Origin: Bacteroidota bacterium
Lineage (GTDB): Bacteria > Bacteroidota > Bacteroidia > Chitinophagales > Chitinophagaceae
DNA length: 53,207 bases
Reading direction: 5' to 3'
Assembly (NCBI GenBank): GCA_029561305.1
Contig: JAKQJG010000294.1
Coordinates: forward strand, 1 to 53,207
Shown here: positions 1-9,391 of the stretch, piece by piece
Position numbering within the stretch: the stretch's first letter is position 1
Layout of the letters: the number at the start of each line of letters is the position of its first letter
The notes under the pieces: generated by a model
What the model saw: the letters and a program-made list of their open reading frames with translations, nothing else
Database searches by the model: none
Told to the model about the DNA's origin: nothing
Translations under genes and position numbers: made by a program

Positions 1-338
1 GCAAATAAAAACTGTATGGGAAATATTCTTGCGAAAGCGCCTGGTCCTATGATCGATTGACGCACTTTATAATCTGTTGCCACACTTTGACTGGTGTAAG
101 TATATCCCAGGGATATACCGGCATCAAGCCATTCTGTTACACTATAACCAAGCTGGGGCGTAGCTCCTAATACAGTAACTCCATTGAAGAAACCAATATT
201 CACGTTGCCTCCAGTAAAAAGCATATCCTTTCTAAAGCCTCCCTGTTTTACTTCTTCCTCATCCTTTTTTTCTTCTTCCTGGGCTATAGACGAAATACTG
301 CAAAGTGTTGCCAATACGATCAATAAATACCTTTTCAT
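1..338 (-). CDS. Outer-membrane beta-barrel-like protein, 3' end cut by window edge
   Basis: Only the first 112 codons are present; the gene runs off the left edge. The start is the ATG at 336-338 on the minus strand. It encodes a signal peptide (MKRYLLIVLATLCSISSIAQ), a short acidic/lysine stretch (EEEKKDEEE), then alternating aromatic and glycine-rich strands such as GGNVNIGFFNG and AGISLGYTYTS, typical of small Bacteroidota outer-membrane barrels. The start lies only 12 bp after the stop of the upstream FAD oxidase gene, so the two are probably cotranscribed. No specific family can be named from the fragment. Location in the outer membrane is inferred from the signal peptide and strand pattern. 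Confidence 0.7.
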   Translation of the reverse strand, partial: MKRYLLIVLATLCSISSIAQEEEKKDEEEVKQGGFRKDMLFTGGNVNIGFFNGVTVLGATPQLGYSVTEWLDAGISLGYTYTSQSVATDYKVRQSIIGPGAFARIFPIQFLF

Positions 339-350
339 AATGAACTGTTT

Positions 351-1763
351 TTAATCGAATATTTTTCCTTTGTTTAAAATATTATTAGGGTCGAATACTT
401 TTTTTATTCCTCTCATTAAGTTTAAATGTGTGCTGGTAAACACAATATCCAAAAAATCTTTTTGTAACAAACCAATACCATGTTCGCCACTGATCGTTCC
501 TCCTAAGGAATGCACCAATTCGAAAATCGCTTTTAATGCCGGCACGATCGCCGGGTTGTCCAGGCTGTACACACTCCCGGCTTTCTTTATCCTGATGTGC
601 AGGTTGCCATCACCGGCATGCCCATAACAAACGGGATGAAAGTTATGTTCTTTTCCTAATTTTTTTACGCCTCTTATCAAAGCCGGCAGGGCTGCCCTCG
701 GCACCACGGTATCTTCTTCAATCGTATAACCTTGAAGTTTTACCACTTCAGCCACCCGGCGGCGCAATTTCCACAAACTTGCCTTCTGCTGTTCGTCGTC
801 TGCAAAATAAATTTCACCACAATCGAAATTGGTCAGCAGGCTTGCGATGGCTTCCATCTCTGCCATCAACGTATCTATATGGTTGCCGTCAACCTCAATG
901 ATCAGGTGTGCTTCTGTTGTATCATCAATAGGTATCGTATGATCGTTTAAGTATGCACTTACAATTTTCAGTGCATCGATCTCCACCAGTTCCAATGCGC
1001 TGGGCGTGTACCCGGCACGAAAAATAGCACTCACCGCTTCACCTGCTTTTTCCAATGAGTTGAAAGGTACCAGCATGAGCAATTCATGTTTTGGATGCGG
1101 CAATAACTTTAAAACAATTTTTGTAACAATACCCAGTGTGCCTTCACTGCCAACCATCAGCTGCGTGAGATTATAGCCGGTGGAATTCTTCAATACGTTT
1201 GCGCCTGTCCAGATGATCTCCCCTGTGGGCAATACTACTTCAAGATTCAGCACATAATCCTTAACCACGCCATATTTTACAGCTTTGGGACCACCGCTGT
1301 TCTCGGCTATATTTCCCCCGATAAAACAACTGCCCCTGCTGCTGGGATCGGGCGGATAAAACAATCCTTTTTCTTTTACCGCATTCTGTAATACTTCCGT
1401 GATCACACCCGGCTCGGTTGTAATTTGTAAATTCCGTTCATCTATTTCAATGATGGAGTTCATCCTGTCCAGTGAGATCAATACACCGCCGAACTGGGGC
1501 AAAGCACCGCCACTTAAACCCGTTCCAGCACCCCTTGGTGTTACGGGTATATTATTTTCATTACAAATCCTGAAAATGAGGCTTATCTCTTCGGGTGTAC
1601 GTGGCCTGATAACCACTTCAGGTAAAAACAATAAATTTTCCGTCTCATCATGCCCGTGAGCGTTTAATGCCGCTTCATCTGCCAATACATACTTATCACC
1701 TGCAATCTCTTTAAACTGCATTATATGTACAGAAGTAAGTGTTGAAACGGTTCGCTGGTTCAT
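351..1763 (-). CDS. FAD-linked oxidase, GlcD / D-lactate dehydrogenase family
   Basis: This 470-residue protein has the two-domain layout of the GlcD / D-2-hydroxyacid dehydrogenase family. The FAD_binding_4 domain spans about residues 49-185 and includes the pyrophosphate loop PRGAGTGLSGGALP (about 77-89) and the conserved GGNIAENSGGP stretch. The FAD-oxidase C-terminal domain follows, with CYGHAGDGNLH (379-389) and SGEHGIGLLQK (425-435), both family signatures. The family oxidises 2-hydroxy acids (glycolate, D-lactate) in the cytoplasm or at the inner face of the membrane and passes electrons to a quinone or carrier. The exact substrate cannot be told. A second possible start is Met15 (codon ending at 1721). 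It lies upstream of the partial outer-membrane protein gene with a 12 bp gap. Confidence 0.9.
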   Translation of the reverse strand: MNQRTVSTLTSVHIMQFKEIAGDKYVLADEAALNAHGHDETENLLFLPEVVIRPRTPEEISLIFRICNENNIPVTPRGAGTGLSGGALPQFGGVLISLDRMNSIIEIDERNLQITTEPGVITEVLQNAVKEKGLFYPPDPSSRGSCFIGGNIAENSGGPKAVKYGVVKDYVLNLEVVLPTGEIIWTGANVLKNSTGYNLTQLMVGSEGTLGIVTKIVLKLLPHPKHELLMLVPFNSLEKAGEAVSAIFRAGYTPSALELVEIDALKIVSAYLNDHTIPIDDTTEAHLIIEVDGNHIDTLMAEMEAIASLLTNFDCGEIYFADDEQQKASLWKLRRRVAEVVKLQGYTIEEDTVVPRAALPALIRGVKKLGKEHNFHPVCYGHAGDGNLHIRIKKAGSVYSLDNPAIVPALKAIFELVHSLGGTISGEHGIGLLQKDFLDIVFTSTHLNLMRGIKKVFDPNNILNKGKIFD

Positions 1764-1825
1764 TCAAACTTTTTGCAAAATTCGGGGAAAATGCGGAGCT
1801 GGTAAAATGATAAGTTGGGCCGTAA

Positions 1826-2851
1826 TCAATAAGTGAACGTAGGGCAAAGCACCTGCCTGCTGCCTGCGTTTGGATAAAATCCTTTCTTCATCAAATTAAA
1901 TTCCTGCGCACCCTGTGAATTGTTAAAATTACTTAGGCTGGATGTGGTCACATCGTAACTGAAAGTAAACCGGATATTACTGATCTCAAAGCCAACCATT
2001 GGCACAACAGCATCGCCCTGCCGATAGTATACACCGGCCAGCAATTGCTTTTCACCTGCACCAGACAGGTTGTAGGCGGCATTCATGCCGAACATAAACT
2101 CAGTTGATTTTGCCTGTGTGGTATAATAGATATTCGGATTTACAATAACCTGGTTATTTACTTTTATGATGGCGTTGATAAAACCAATATGCCGCATAGG
2201 AATCCTGCTGTCATCAGCTTCGGAGAAGAATGTTTCTCTTGGGCGGTTTATATGGTGAATGGAATAGCCCGCATTAATATAGGTATTGTCATTGGGGAAA
2301 TAAGCATAATTTATCCCTGCCTGCATATCAAAATAACTTGTACTGCTGTTTACGATGGTAACGGCTGTGGGTACTGTATTATCAAAGAATAAACCATTGA
2401 ACTGATCTGGAAAAGTAAGCTTAGAAGGATCCAGTCGTTTATTCGCCCAGCCCACATTAAAACCTGCAGACAGCAAGCTGCTCAAGCCCAGCATTTGATG
2501 ATAGGCAAGCGAGCCATAAATTTTTGTTGAACGCAACCCCCCGGAACCTGCCTGGTCATTCATTAATAAGCCGCCTAAACCGAGCCAGCCATTATCCAGT
2601 TTATCACGAAATACCTGTGCATCGCCATAAATACTGAGTGTTTTATACGGTGCAGCGAGTATAGCGGCCCATTGGTTACGGAAATGAGCGCCAATCCTGT
2701 AGTCGGCATCCGGTATAAAACCTGTATTGGCAGGGTTGGTACTGAGCGGTGAATTAAAGAACTGGGAAAAATGCAAATCCTGCGCCTTGCCAAAAAGCGA
2801 CACCGCCAGTGACAATGAAACAAGCATTACTATTTTTCCTTTTTTAAACAT
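1826..2851 (-). CDS. PorP/SprF family type IX secretion-linked outer-membrane protein
   Basis: A 341-residue protein with signal peptide (MFKKGKIVMLVSLSLAVSLFGKAQ) and the typical PorP/SprF opening DLHFSQFFNSPLSTNPANTG. The rest is a run of beta strands ending in a strand-like tail, as expected for a 14-16 strand outer-membrane barrel of this family. In Flavobacterium, SprF is needed to secrete and attach SprB, which carries a type B C-terminal domain. The gene immediately upstream here encodes a protein with just such a domain (gliding-motility-associated CTD), so the pair matches the known arrangement of type B cargo followed by its PorP/SprF partner. Cargo pairing is inferred from adjacency (79 bp gap). 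Confidence 0.9.
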   Translation of the reverse strand: MFKKGKIVMLVSLSLAVSLFGKAQDLHFSQFFNSPLSTNPANTGFIPDADYRIGAHFRNQWAAILAAPYKTLSIYGDAQVFRDKLDNGWLGLGGLLMNDQAGSGGLRSTKIYGSLAYHQMLGLSSLLSAGFNVGWANKRLDPSKLTFPDQFNGLFFDNTVPTAVTIVNSSTSYFDMQAGINYAYFPNDNTYINAGYSIHHINRPRETFFSEADDSRIPMRHIGFINAIIKVNNQVIVNPNIYYTTQAKSTEFMFGMNAAYNLSGAGEKQLLAGVYYRQGDAVVPMVGFEISNIRFTFSYDVTTSSLSNFNNSQGAQEFNLMKKGFYPNAGSRQVLCPTFTY

Positions 2852-2930
2852 ACACTAACGTTTATACCCACCTGCAAAAACTAAAACAAATTATATTGTA
2901 CAAATGTTTATCCAATATACGAAATAAAGT

Positions 2931-5900
2931 CTACCTGAGTAGTGTGATGTCACCCGTTTTTCGCAATTTTTTACCATCTGTAAATTCTACATCCAGTGTA
3001 TACGTGTATACATCCAATGGCTGCACGGCTCCTTTAAATGTGCCATCCCAGCCCTGCTTACGGTTATTTGTTTGAAAAACAAGTTGTCCCCAGCGGTTAT
3101 AAATTCTCCAGTCCATTTTACCAATACCAAACCCGGCAACAGAAATGGCGCTGTTGGGTCCAAATTTACCAGGCGTAAAAGCGTTGGGCAAATCAAGCAA
3201 CGGTATTACTTTGGCAGTAACCACCATTGGGAAGGTATCGCTGCAACCAGCTTCATTATAGGCAATGAGGTTTACAGTAAAATCTTTCGATTCATTGAAT
3301 GTATGACTTGGATTTTCACTGGTGGATGTTTCACCATCACCAAAATCCCATAAATACCTGATAGCACCTGTAGACCTGTTGAAAAAATTAATGGGTTTGT
3401 TTTCTTCTCCCACTACCGGGTTGGCAAAACCATCAGCAACAGGATTGGGGAGCACAGTTATCGTCAAAGCGGTATCATCTATGATATTACAGGTGGAAGA
3501 ATCTATCACGGTGAGGCGTACGGTAAAAGTACCCGTCCTGTCATACACTTTATTGGCAGGCTCAAAGTCATTGGAGGAAGTACCGTCACCAAAATCCCAT
3601 ATCCATCTTTGTCCACCCAGTGAATTATTTTTAAATACAGCCGTGTAAGGCACACAGCCGGTGAGCGGTGTAGTAAATATCGCTTCTGTTACGGCACTGA
3701 TACTAATTGTATCAACAAAACAATCCGGCGAATTACAAACAAATGTGTCTATCACACAAAGCCGGACCACATACCGGCCTGGTGAAGCATAGGTATGTGT
3801 TGGCGCATAAGTAATACTGCCAGTGTCAGTAATTCCATCTCCAAAATCCCATACAAAACCTTTTGGATCTGTTGATGGATTAACAACGACAGACGTATTT
3901 GTAAACTGGTACGACAGATTGGTACAAGGTTGCTGCTTTTCAAAACGGAAAGCCAGTTGGGCAAAATTCGAACTGACTCTTATCCTTTTATAAGCTGTGT
4001 CACGCACATTACAAGTAGTGCTGTCTTCTGCAATCAGCATAATGGTGTAATACTGTTCCAGTATGCCTGGTGGCAAATTGTACACATGACCTGTATCCGA
4101 GCTATTGAACAGCGTATCTATTTTTGTACCGTCACCCCAGTTCCAGAAAAATCTTTGTGCTTTTGAAAGCGAATCGAAAGCTTCTACTCTCAAGGGATCG
4201 CAACCAGATACCGAATTAGGAATTCCATTGATAACTGTTCTGATATTAGCACCCACCCCACCAAAATTCATCTCGATCTTGACCATGGCATTATTGCAGG
4301 AAGAAGAATTATTTCTTGGCCCCCATACATTAGGCGTTACTGGAAAGAACAAACCCGGCACATTAACATCAGCGCAGTTGGCACACATTGACTGGTAAAT
4401 AATTCCATTGGCATCAAAACGGCTGGTTCCACCATCCACATGATCCGTAAAACCGCCTATTTGTCCAAAATAGGTTCCATATAACTGGCTCCTGGCATCT
4501 TTCTCCAGCACAAAAAAGAAAAAGTCACTTCCATCTGTTCTCGTTTGTATGGCACCGGCAGTTATTAAAAAGTCAAGCCCATTGGTGCCGGCATTGGGAT
4601 ACATCTTATTATTTTGCAATACACCACCCCATCCCGAAACATATACATTCTGGCACCTGTCAACTAAAAATGCAATAGGTGAAATATTAGGAGAAGTACT
4701 GTTTGTACCAAACATAGTGGTGTATACATAAGCAGACAGGTCTTTTTCAAGCTTTGCAATAAATTGTTTTCCTCCTGTATTACCAAACGTGGCATTCTGT
4801 TTTTGCCAGTTACCGGTGGTAGTACCCATGATGTATGGATACCCAAACTTATCGAATTGCAATCCATACACAAGATCAATACCGTCGGCGGTAGCACTGT
4901 TATCGTTCGTACCAATATAGGTAGTTCTTAAAACAGCTGAGCCATCGGCGGCTATCTGGCTAACAAAGCCATCAGCAGCTCCACCCTGGTAAGTTGGGTA
5001 AATGACCCCTCCTTTATTACCGGGTAAATCTCCTCCGGTAGTGGCGCCACCTACATATAAAGTTCCATCAACAGGGCTTAACGCCAATACAAAGCAGGCA
5101 TCGTTGCCAGCACCGCCAAAATAGGTAGAGAAGGTAACGGAAGAAAGATTGGGAGGAAATTTCGCAATGATACCATCCTGTTTGATAAACTGTCCGCCAT
5201 CTCCAAAAGTGGTTTGTATAGAAGTGCCCGACACAGGGAAATTATCCGACTGCGTACAGGAAGCCAGGTAGATATTGTTATTTCCATCCAATATCACTTC
5301 GCTCCGGGCATCGTCACCATAGTTACGCCTGATGTCATAAGCACCTTCTGACTGGGTGGGTACGCCCAGCGGCGCATATTTTGCTTTTATGTTTACACCA
5401 TCGTCCTTGGTTCCGCCCATCCGCAGAGAACCCAGTAAGGCGGTACCACTGGCGTTTAATTTTGTAACGATTATATCATATCCGCCACCGGGACCTACAG
5501 GTGGTGTTGTAATGGGATAGCCTGTACCCGTTGCAACAGGCGAGTTGGTTCTTCCGCCTATTACAAGGTTACCCTGTGCATCACATATTATGCTGTGCGG
5601 TTGTTCATTACCGTTACCCCCGATATAGGTTGCATACATCCTGTTCCTGCCATTGGGAGACAGTTTCATAATAGCCATGTCATAAGGGCCATCCCTGTCT
5701 GCCGTACTGCCTCCATTATAGGTTACATCAAAAGCACCGGGAGAAACAGGAAATCCATTTTCAAATACGATGCCACCCGTATACATACTTCCATCGGGTC
5801 CGGGCGTGGCTGTGTAACCCCAGTTATCAGACGTGCTGCCTGTAAATGAACAAAAAATTAATGTAGGATCAATTACTATCGTGGCTGCAGGATCGTAGTC

Positions 5901-6647
5901 ACCAACCTTAAAACGCACCGTCTTTGTTTTTTCATCCAGCACATACCTGCAGTCCAGTGTTTTTCTGCCTTCACTGGTCACCTGGTAGGTATAAGGATAT
6001 AATTCTTTTACATCGCCTACGGACGTACCGATGATCAGTTCTTTATTTTTAATACTGAGTTTGTTTACTCCTTCATATTTCAATGCTATATCATCAGGGC
6101 TGGCGCCAGGATGTACTATAATATCGTATTTCAGCGTTCCCTGGTCAGTATAATACCGCACATCAATATTAGGGTACATATCACTGTAAGTAACTGCCTG
6201 GTATAAGCGGCATTCTGCCTGCCATTTAGACGGGTCATTTCCTATAAAATAGTTATTGTATGTAGGAAGCATTTTATCCGGCACGGCTTTTACCAGCCCG
6301 GAAGCGCCGGCAAAGCTTACCCTGTATGCGTGCTGCCGGATGGTAACAGACGAAGAAAGTGGCTGTGGGGCAACTGCTTTGGCTGCTGACTTCCCAGGAT
6401 CATGTGAATGACCATGCATCTGTTCAAACATCAGTTCCCTGTCTTTTTCATGCTGCAGTAAAACTGTAAAGCCCTGCTGCTGCAGGAAGAAAGTACCGTT
6501 GGAAATATTGCTTTTGTAATCCACCTCTTTTTGCCACTGCCCTTTGTTTTCTACAAACTGCATTTGGGCAAAAGAAACTGAAGTGAGCAATACAAAGAAT
6601 GCTGACAAGGGTACTTTATAATATTGTATAAATGGGCAAGTTTTCAA
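2931..6647 (-). CDS. Secreted PKD / SBBP-repeat protein with gliding-motility CTD (type IX cargo)
   Basis: A 1238-residue secreted protein. The start codon is TTG at 6645-6647: an in-frame TAA lies eight codons upstream and no ATG precedes the signal peptide (KTCPFIQYYKVPLSAFFVLL...SVSFAQ). After the signal, residues about 30-260 carry the N-terminal domain common to SBBP proteins (FVENKGQW...). About 265-770 holds beta-propeller SBBP-type repeats (ATYIGGNGNE, STYFGGAGND, GTYFGQIGG). Four PKD domains follow, each with a WDFGDG or WNWGDG core. The last about 85 residues are a CHU_C / gliding-motility-associated C-terminal domain (NAFTPGKFGPN, IYNRWGQLVFQT, WDGTFKG, YTYTL). This domain directs export through the type IX system and surface attachment. 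The function is probably adhesion or binding; the ligand is unknown. Confidence 0.92.
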   Translation of the reverse strand: MKTCPFIQYYKVPLSAFFVLLTSVSFAQMQFVENKGQWQKEVDYKSNISNGTFFLQQQGFTVLLQHEKDRELMFEQMHGHSHDPGKSAAKAVAPQPLSSSVTIRQHAYRVSFAGASGLVKAVPDKMLPTYNNYFIGNDPSKWQAECRLYQAVTYSDMYPNIDVRYYTDQGTLKYDIIVHPGASPDDIALKYEGVNKLSIKNKELIIGTSVGDVKELYPYTYQVTSEGRKTLDCRYVLDEKTKTVRFKVGDYDPAATIVIDPTLIFCSFTGSTSDNWGYTATPGPDGSMYTGGIVFENGFPVSPGAFDVTYNGGSTADRDGPYDMAIMKLSPNGRNRMYATYIGGNGNEQPHSIICDAQGNLVIGGRTNSPVATGTGYPITTPPVGPGGGYDIIVTKLNASGTALLGSLRMGGTKDDGVNIKAKYAPLGVPTQSEGAYDIRRNYGDDARSEVILDGNNNIYLASCTQSDNFPVSGTSIQTTFGDGGQFIKQDGIIAKFPPNLSSVTFSTYFGGAGNDACFVLALSPVDGTLYVGGATTGGDLPGNKGGVIYPTYQGGAADGFVSQIAADGSAVLRTTYIGTNDNSATADGIDLVYGLQFDKFGYPYIMGTTTGNWQKQNATFGNTGGKQFIAKLEKDLSAYVYTTMFGTNSTSPNISPIAFLVDRCQNVYVSGWGGVLQNNKMYPNAGTNGLDFLITAGAIQTRTDGSDFFFFVLEKDARSQLYGTYFGQIGGFTDHVDGGTSRFDANGIIYQSMCANCADVNVPGLFFPVTPNVWGPRNNSSSCNNAMVKIEMNFGGVGANIRTVINGIPNSVSGCDPLRVEAFDSLSKAQRFFWNWGDGTKIDTLFNSSDTGHVYNLPPGILEQYYTIMLIAEDSTTCNVRDTAYKRIRVSSNFAQLAFRFEKQQPCTNLSYQFTNTSVVVNPSTDPKGFVWDFGDGITDTGSITYAPTHTYASPGRYVVRLCVIDTFVCNSPDCFVDTISISAVTEAIFTTPLTGCVPYTAVFKNNSLGGQRWIWDFGDGTSSNDFEPANKVYDRTGTFTVRLTVIDSSTCNIIDDTALTITVLPNPVADGFANPVVGEENKPINFFNRSTGAIRYLWDFGDGETSTSENPSHTFNESKDFTVNLIAYNEAGCSDTFPMVVTAKVIPLLDLPNAFTPGKFGPNSAISVAGFGIGKMDWRIYNRWGQLVFQTNNRKQGWDGTFKGAVQPLDVYTYTLDVEFTDGKKLRKTGDITLLR

Positions 6648-6743
6648 GCAATAAAAATTTGATACAATTTACTGATAAATAACAAAAAAAAAGGTCAGTT
6701 GTTCTGGATGGCTATTTTTCACTGATACGGTCTTTGGCAATAT

Positions 6744-8825
6744 TTACGAAATTTTGCTCCAAACTGTTTTTGCCCGATGAGTTTGAAGATGGTTTTTCAC
6801 TGGCAAATTTACTGCCATATTTAAATCCGGATCCTCCTCCAATATGGTAGTTACTATTTCTTTGGCCACCTCAACCATGGTTTTATCCTGTATTATGCTG
6901 GCCAGTTTAAAGTTTAAAACACCGCTCTGTCTTGTCCCTTCAATATCGCCCGGGCCACGGATTTCAAGGTCTTTTTCAGCAATTTTAAACCCGTCATTTG
7001 TAGCACACATTATATTGAGTCTTTCCCTGGCATCTTTACTCACTTTTGACCCAGTTAATAAAATGCAAAAACTTTTTTCGCTGCCACGACCTACTCTGCC
7101 CCGCAACTGGTGCAACTGTGACAGCCCGAATTTTTCGGCACTTTCTATCACCATTAGAGACGCATTAGGAACATTCACACCTACTTCGATCACGGTTGTA
7201 CTTACCATTATCTGAGTATCATTTTTCACAAACCGTTGCATGTTGGTTTCTTTTTGTTCTGCGGGTTGCCTGCCATGCACCATACTGATCCAGTATTTGG
7301 GTTCCGGGAAAAAGGATTTTACTTCTTCATAACCCTTCATCAGGTTTTCATAATCTACTTTTGATGATTCTTCGATCAGCGGGTATACAATATATGCCTG
7401 CCTGCCTTTTGCAATTTCTTCCCTTAAAAAATCCATCACCATGGGTCGCTTGTTTTCAAAACGGTGAATGGTGTTGATTGGTTGCCGTCCTGGTGGCAGT
7501 TCGTCAATCACGCTGTAATCGAGGTCGCCATAAGCAGTAAGTGCCAGCGTACGTGGTATGGGGGTTGCCGTCATCACCAGCACATGCGGTGGAATCGAAT
7601 TCTTTTTCCAAAGTGCCGCCCTTTGAGCAACACCAAATTTGTGCTGCTCATCCACCACAGCAAAACCCAGGTTTTTAAAAACCACTTTTTCTTCTATTAC
7701 CGCATGCGTACCTATTAAAATATGCACTGTTCCATCTTCACAACCTGATACTATTTCTTTTCTTGCCTTACCCTTGGATGAGCCCGTGAGCAATTTTACA
7801 CAAACCGGCAGGTCTTTTAATAAATTTTCGATACTATTGAAATGCTGCTGGGCCAGTATTTCTGTAGGTGCCATTAACACAGTTTGAAAAGGCTGCTGAT
7901 CTTCAGGCCTCCTGTTATCCGTTGCCAGCAGCATACTAAGCAAGGCCACGATCGTTTTTCCACTGCCCACATCTCCTTGTAAGAGGCGGTTCATTTGCCG
8001 GCCGCTGCCTACATCTTTCCTGATTTCTTTTAACACCCTTTTTTGAGCGTTGGTGAGTTCAAAGGGCAGGTAGTTATTATAAAATGAATTAAAGTGCTCC
8101 CCTACTTTTTCAAAACTAAAACCCCGGCTAAAACGGTGCCGCTCACTTCTGCGGAGGCCCAATCTTACTTGCGCAAAAAACAATTCTTCAAACTTTATTC
8201 TTCTTACCGCATGTTGATACATTTCTTCCGATGAGGGAAAATGGATATGACAAACAGCTTCCCATCTTGAGATAAAACGGTATTGCTTAATAACTGGTTC
8301 CGGTAAATTCTCGGGAAGATCTTTGGCTGACAACATTTGCAGCAACGCATAAGTGAGTTTTGCAAACGCTCTTCCATTCAGGCCCCTTGCTTTTAATTTT
8401 TCTGTAGAGGGATAAATGGGATCCAAAAAGCTTTTACCACCCGCTTTTTCTGCGGAATACGGTTCCAGTTCCGGGTGAGTGATCTGTAATTTGCCATTGA
8501 AAGAACCAATCTTTCCAAACACTAAATATAAGTGGCCCGTTTCTAATGTCTTTTGTATCCAGTTAATTCCCTGGAACCACACCAGTTCAATTTCGCCTGT
8601 ATCATCCTTTAAATATGCCACCAGCCTTTTTGATTGCCGCTCGCCCAACACTTCAAAATAAGTAAGCTTACCAGCCACCTGTGCATAGTCTGTATTGTAA
8701 TTCAGTTCTTTTATTTTATCCACTTTTGTTTTGTCGAGGTGACGTAGCGGATAATGCTCCAGCAGGTCTTTAAAAGTAAACAGCGCCAGTTCTTTTTTCA
8801 AGAGATCGGCTTTTTGTGGTCCCAC
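6744..8825 (-). CDS. recG: ATP-dependent DNA helicase RecG
   Basis: RecG remodels stalled replication forks and Holliday junctions. Counting from the GTG at 8823-8825 the protein is 693 residues. It has the N-terminal wedge/OB domain (about 1-220), Walker A GDVGSGKT (284-291), DEQHKFG (392-398, the RecG/Mfd-type DExH box), motif III TATPIPRT, motif V STTVIEVGVNVPNA, motif VI QLRGRVGRG, and the C-terminal WSKIS typical of Bacteroidota RecG. The conserved family sequence SPIEYLKGVGP continues upstream of the GTG in frame, back to a TAA near 8919, but that stretch contains no ATG, GTG or TTG. The true start is therefore uncertain: either GTG within the conserved motif, or a non-standard ATT/ATA/ATC codon upstream. 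Confidence 0.95.
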   Translation of the reverse strand: MGPQKADLLKKELALFTFKDLLEHYPLRHLDKTKVDKIKELNYNTDYAQVAGKLTYFEVLGERQSKRLVAYLKDDTGEIELVWFQGINWIQKTLETGHLYLVFGKIGSFNGKLQITHPELEPYSAEKAGGKSFLDPIYPSTEKLKARGLNGRAFAKLTYALLQMLSAKDLPENLPEPVIKQYRFISRWEAVCHIHFPSSEEMYQHAVRRIKFEELFFAQVRLGLRRSERHRFSRGFSFEKVGEHFNSFYNNYLPFELTNAQKRVLKEIRKDVGSGRQMNRLLQGDVGSGKTIVALLSMLLATDNRRPEDQQPFQTVLMAPTEILAQQHFNSIENLLKDLPVCVKLLTGSSKGKARKEIVSGCEDGTVHILIGTHAVIEEKVVFKNLGFAVVDEQHKFGVAQRAALWKKNSIPPHVLVMTATPIPRTLALTAYGDLDYSVIDELPPGRQPINTIHRFENKRPMVMDFLREEIAKGRQAYIVYPLIEESSKVDYENLMKGYEEVKSFFPEPKYWISMVHGRQPAEQKETNMQRFVKNDTQIMVSTTVIEVGVNVPNASLMVIESAEKFGLSQLHQLRGRVGRGSEKSFCILLTGSKVSKDARERLNIMCATNDGFKIAEKDLEIRGPGDIEGTRQSGVLNFKLASIIQDKTMVEVAKEIVTTILEEDPDLNMAVNLPVKNHLQTHRAKTVWSKIS

Positions 8826-8970
8826 ACCTTTTAGGTATTCGATGGGGCTTTGTAATATGCTGAAAGCTGCGCTGATGAGTTGATGATTTATACAAATATA
8901 AACGCAAAGGAAAAATTAACTGCAACAAAGTAGCAGCCTGCATACAGCAATCTTATTTAAATGATGAAAT

Positions 8971-9008
8971 TAAATAAAACAAAGAAGCCAGGTTTCTACC
9001 CAGCTTCT
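8971..9008 (-). terminator. Intrinsic terminator of the cupin-Crp-hydroxylase-YdhR cluster
   Basis: An 11 bp hairpin (arms 8983-8993 and 8998-9008) with a four-base loop; all eleven positions pair on the minus strand RNA, two of them as G-U wobbles. It is followed on the minus strand by the T-rich run TTGTTTTATTTA. It lies 22 bp after the stop codon of the YdhR-like gene, so it should end that transcript and separate it from recG. Confidence 0.85.
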
Positions 9009-9030
9009 GCGATAGTGAAATCATTGTACC

Positions 9031-9360
9031 CTAAAAGAAAAACTCGAAATGCTTCAATGGGGCATTTGTGATAACACTTGGCTTTTCGGCAATGGCGTAC
9101 ATTCTCATATCAAAGTTGGCGAAAGCAGGATTGGTTAAAACACTTCCAAATAACCTTCCATTCCTAAAGCTTTCCAATGCAGGCTTACCATCAAAAAGAT
9201 AAACAGCTCCGGCTTCCTTTTTTGTTTCATCCAGTAACCAGATCTTCCACTGGCAGCCGGGAATGTTTGCAAATCTATCAGCAACAGCAGCTTGCATGGT
9301 CTCCAATTCTTTAGGATGCAGCTTATAATTATACCTTGTAATCAAAATATATTGTGTCAT
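9031..9360 (-). CDS. YdhR-like monooxygenase family protein (dimeric ABM-like fold)
   Basis: A 109-residue cytoplasmic protein with the features of the YdhR (Mono-oxygenase_YdhR) family: a starting beta strand (YILITRYNY), a helix (AAVADRFANIPGCQWKIW), the strand GAVYLFDGKPALESF, and the turn NPAFANFDMRMYAI. These proteins form ferredoxin-like alpha+beta dimers related to antibiotic biosynthesis monooxygenases; enzymatic roles are mostly unproven. It is the last gene of a four-gene minus-strand cluster: the fatty-acid hydroxylase family gene ends 31 bp upstream, and an intrinsic terminator follows 22 bp downstream. An oxidative role with the hydroxylase is plausible from context but is inference. 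Confidence 0.72.
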   Translation of the reverse strand: MTQYILITRYNYKLHPKELETMQAAVADRFANIPGCQWKIWLLDETKKEAGAVYLFDGKPALESFRNGRLFGSVLTNPAFANFDMRMYAIAEKPSVITNAPLKHFEFFF

Positions 9361-9391
9361 AGTACAGAGCTCTTTTTATGTAATTAATAAC

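Noticed and set aside
2852..2930. Promoter-like TTG-N19-TAATTTG before the PorP/SprF gene
   Set aside because: The -7 element is one base short of TAnnTTTG and the gene can be read from the upstream cargo gene.
7464..7718. Plus-strand open frames across recG, the PKD gene and the kinase genes
   Set aside because: They are shadows of well-supported genes on the other strand and have no family features.
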